A stretch of DNA of 13,980 nt from Bacteroidota bacterium (GTDB lineage Bacteria; Bacteroidota; Ignavibacteria; Ignavibacteriales; Ignavibacteriaceae). The stretch covers positions 1-13,980 of the forward strand of contig JAEXTR010000382.1 of assembly GCA_023406915.1 (NCBI GenBank), read 5' to 3'. Within the stretch, counting starts at the first letter, position 1. Each line of letters opens with the position of its first letter. A program made the position numbers and the translations under genes. Of the stretch, positions 13,537-13,980 are shown piece after piece. The notes under the pieces are model-generated. The model saw only the letters and a program-made list of their open reading frames with translations. It was not told the origin of the DNA and did no database searches.

Positions 13537-13980
13537 ATGAACACCCCCCTTTCAGAAAGAATTCGTAAGAGCGGGCAATTGCTTGGCGCACATACCTCTA
13601 TCAACGGAGGTGTCACGAAGTCCGTACCGCTGGCGCAGAAGCTCGGGTTTAACGCAATGCAGATATTCACCCAGAACAATAATCGGTGGGAAGGGAAACC
13701 CATCGATGATGCCGAAGCTATGCTTTTCAGGGAAACTGCAAAGGATGCGGGATTAGATTTTGTGGTGTCCCACAACTCCTACCTCACTAACCTTTGTGCA
13801 ATGGATGATGAACTCTTGAGAAAATCACGGCAGGCATTCCTTGAAGAACTGAAGCGGTGTGAACGGTTAGGTATTCCTTGCATGAATTTTCACCCCGGTG
13901 CGCATGGTGGTGCCGGAGTCGAAGACGGGATAAAGAAGATTGCAGAATCGCTTAACCTTGGGCATCAGGCAACACCAGGT
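13537..13980 (+). CDS. nfo: Endonuclease IV Nfo, N-terminal part (partial)
   Basis: Zinc-dependent AP endonuclease of base excision repair, which cuts DNA 5' of abasic sites. The first 148 codons are in the window and the frame stays open to the edge; the full protein is usually about 280 aa. Visible motifs are LGAHTSINGGV at 16-26, AMQIFTQNNNRW at 40-51, VSHNSYLTNL at 77-86 and MNFHPGAHGG at 116-125. H79 and H119 correspond to the first zinc ligands (H69 and H109 in E. coli). The ATG at 13537 follows AGGAG at 13523-13527, which overlaps the previous stop, and is 12 nt from the flavin-reductase-like gene, so it is the third gene of this operon. The remaining metal ligands are beyond the window. 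Confidence 0.96.
   Translation, partial: MNTPLSERIRKSGQLLGAHTSINGGVTKSVPLAQKLGFNAMQIFTQNNNRWEGKPIDDAEAMLFRETAKDAGLDFVVSHNSYLTNLCAMDDELLRKSRQAFLEELKRCERLGIPCMNFHPGAHGGAGVEDGIKKIAESLNLGHQATPG

Noticed and set aside
13464..13775. Minus-strand open frame of 103 codons across the flavin-reductase-like/nfo junction
   Set aside because: Both plus-strand genes show clear family motifs through this stretch; the reverse frame has none.
1..13980. CRISPR arrays, insertion sequences, tRNA or rRNA genes, phage or defence genes
   Set aside because: No repeated spacer pattern, terminal inverted repeats with transposase, tRNA-like fold or defence-family motif was seen; nearly all of the DNA is accounted for by housekeeping-type genes.

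Overview
The window reads as an ordinary chromosomal stretch of a bacterium from the Bacteroidota/Chlorobiota (FCB) lineage. The clearest clue is the secreted subtilisin-like protease on the minus strand: it has a signal peptide, an N-terminal domain typical of these phyla, and a C-terminal tail resembling the type IX secretion sorting domain. A menaquinone-type UbiE fits this. Moderate GC, some weak Shine-Dalgarno sites and no convincing Bacteroidetes -33/-7 promoter pair would suit an Ignavibacteria- or Chlorobi-like member, but I cannot fix the genus. No mobile element, CRISPR array, tRNA or rRNA is visible, and no gene-free stretch exceeds about 85 bases.

Layout. (1) 2-277, plus: C-terminal end of an ABC-F ATPase. 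(2) 357-1403, minus: ROK-family sugar kinase, divergent from (3) rsmA (1418-2209) and ubiE/menG (2260-2943), both plus. (4) 2944-8848, minus: a tightly packed run transcribed as uvrA, AhpD-like protein, MtaD-type amidohydrolase deaminase, rdgB and a lipoprotein of unknown family. Gaps are 18 nt, a 23-nt overlap, 1 nt and a 4-nt overlap, so it looks like one operon. (5) 8931-9560, plus: YigZ/IMPACT family protein, divergent from uvrA over an AT-rich 82-bp spacer. (6) 9557-11930, minus: the S8 protease followed after 1 nt by a 147-aa protein I do not recognise. (7) 12004-13980, plus: an RmlD-like SDR, a flavin-reductase-like protein and the 5' part of nfo (endonuclease IV), spaced 3 and 12 nt.

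Functionally the area is rich in genome and nucleotide maintenance: UvrA (nucleotide excision repair), Nfo (abasic sites), RdgB (removal of ITP/XTP) and a purine-nucleoside or adenosyl-type deaminase. RNA modification, quinone methylation and one exported protease sit alongside.

I found no clear sign of a new biological system. The points most worth a second look are the unknown gene coupled to the T9SS protease, the unknown lipoprotein ending the uvrA-rdgB operon, two convergent gene pairs with no room between their stop codons, and two short divergent regulatory regions with inverted repeats.
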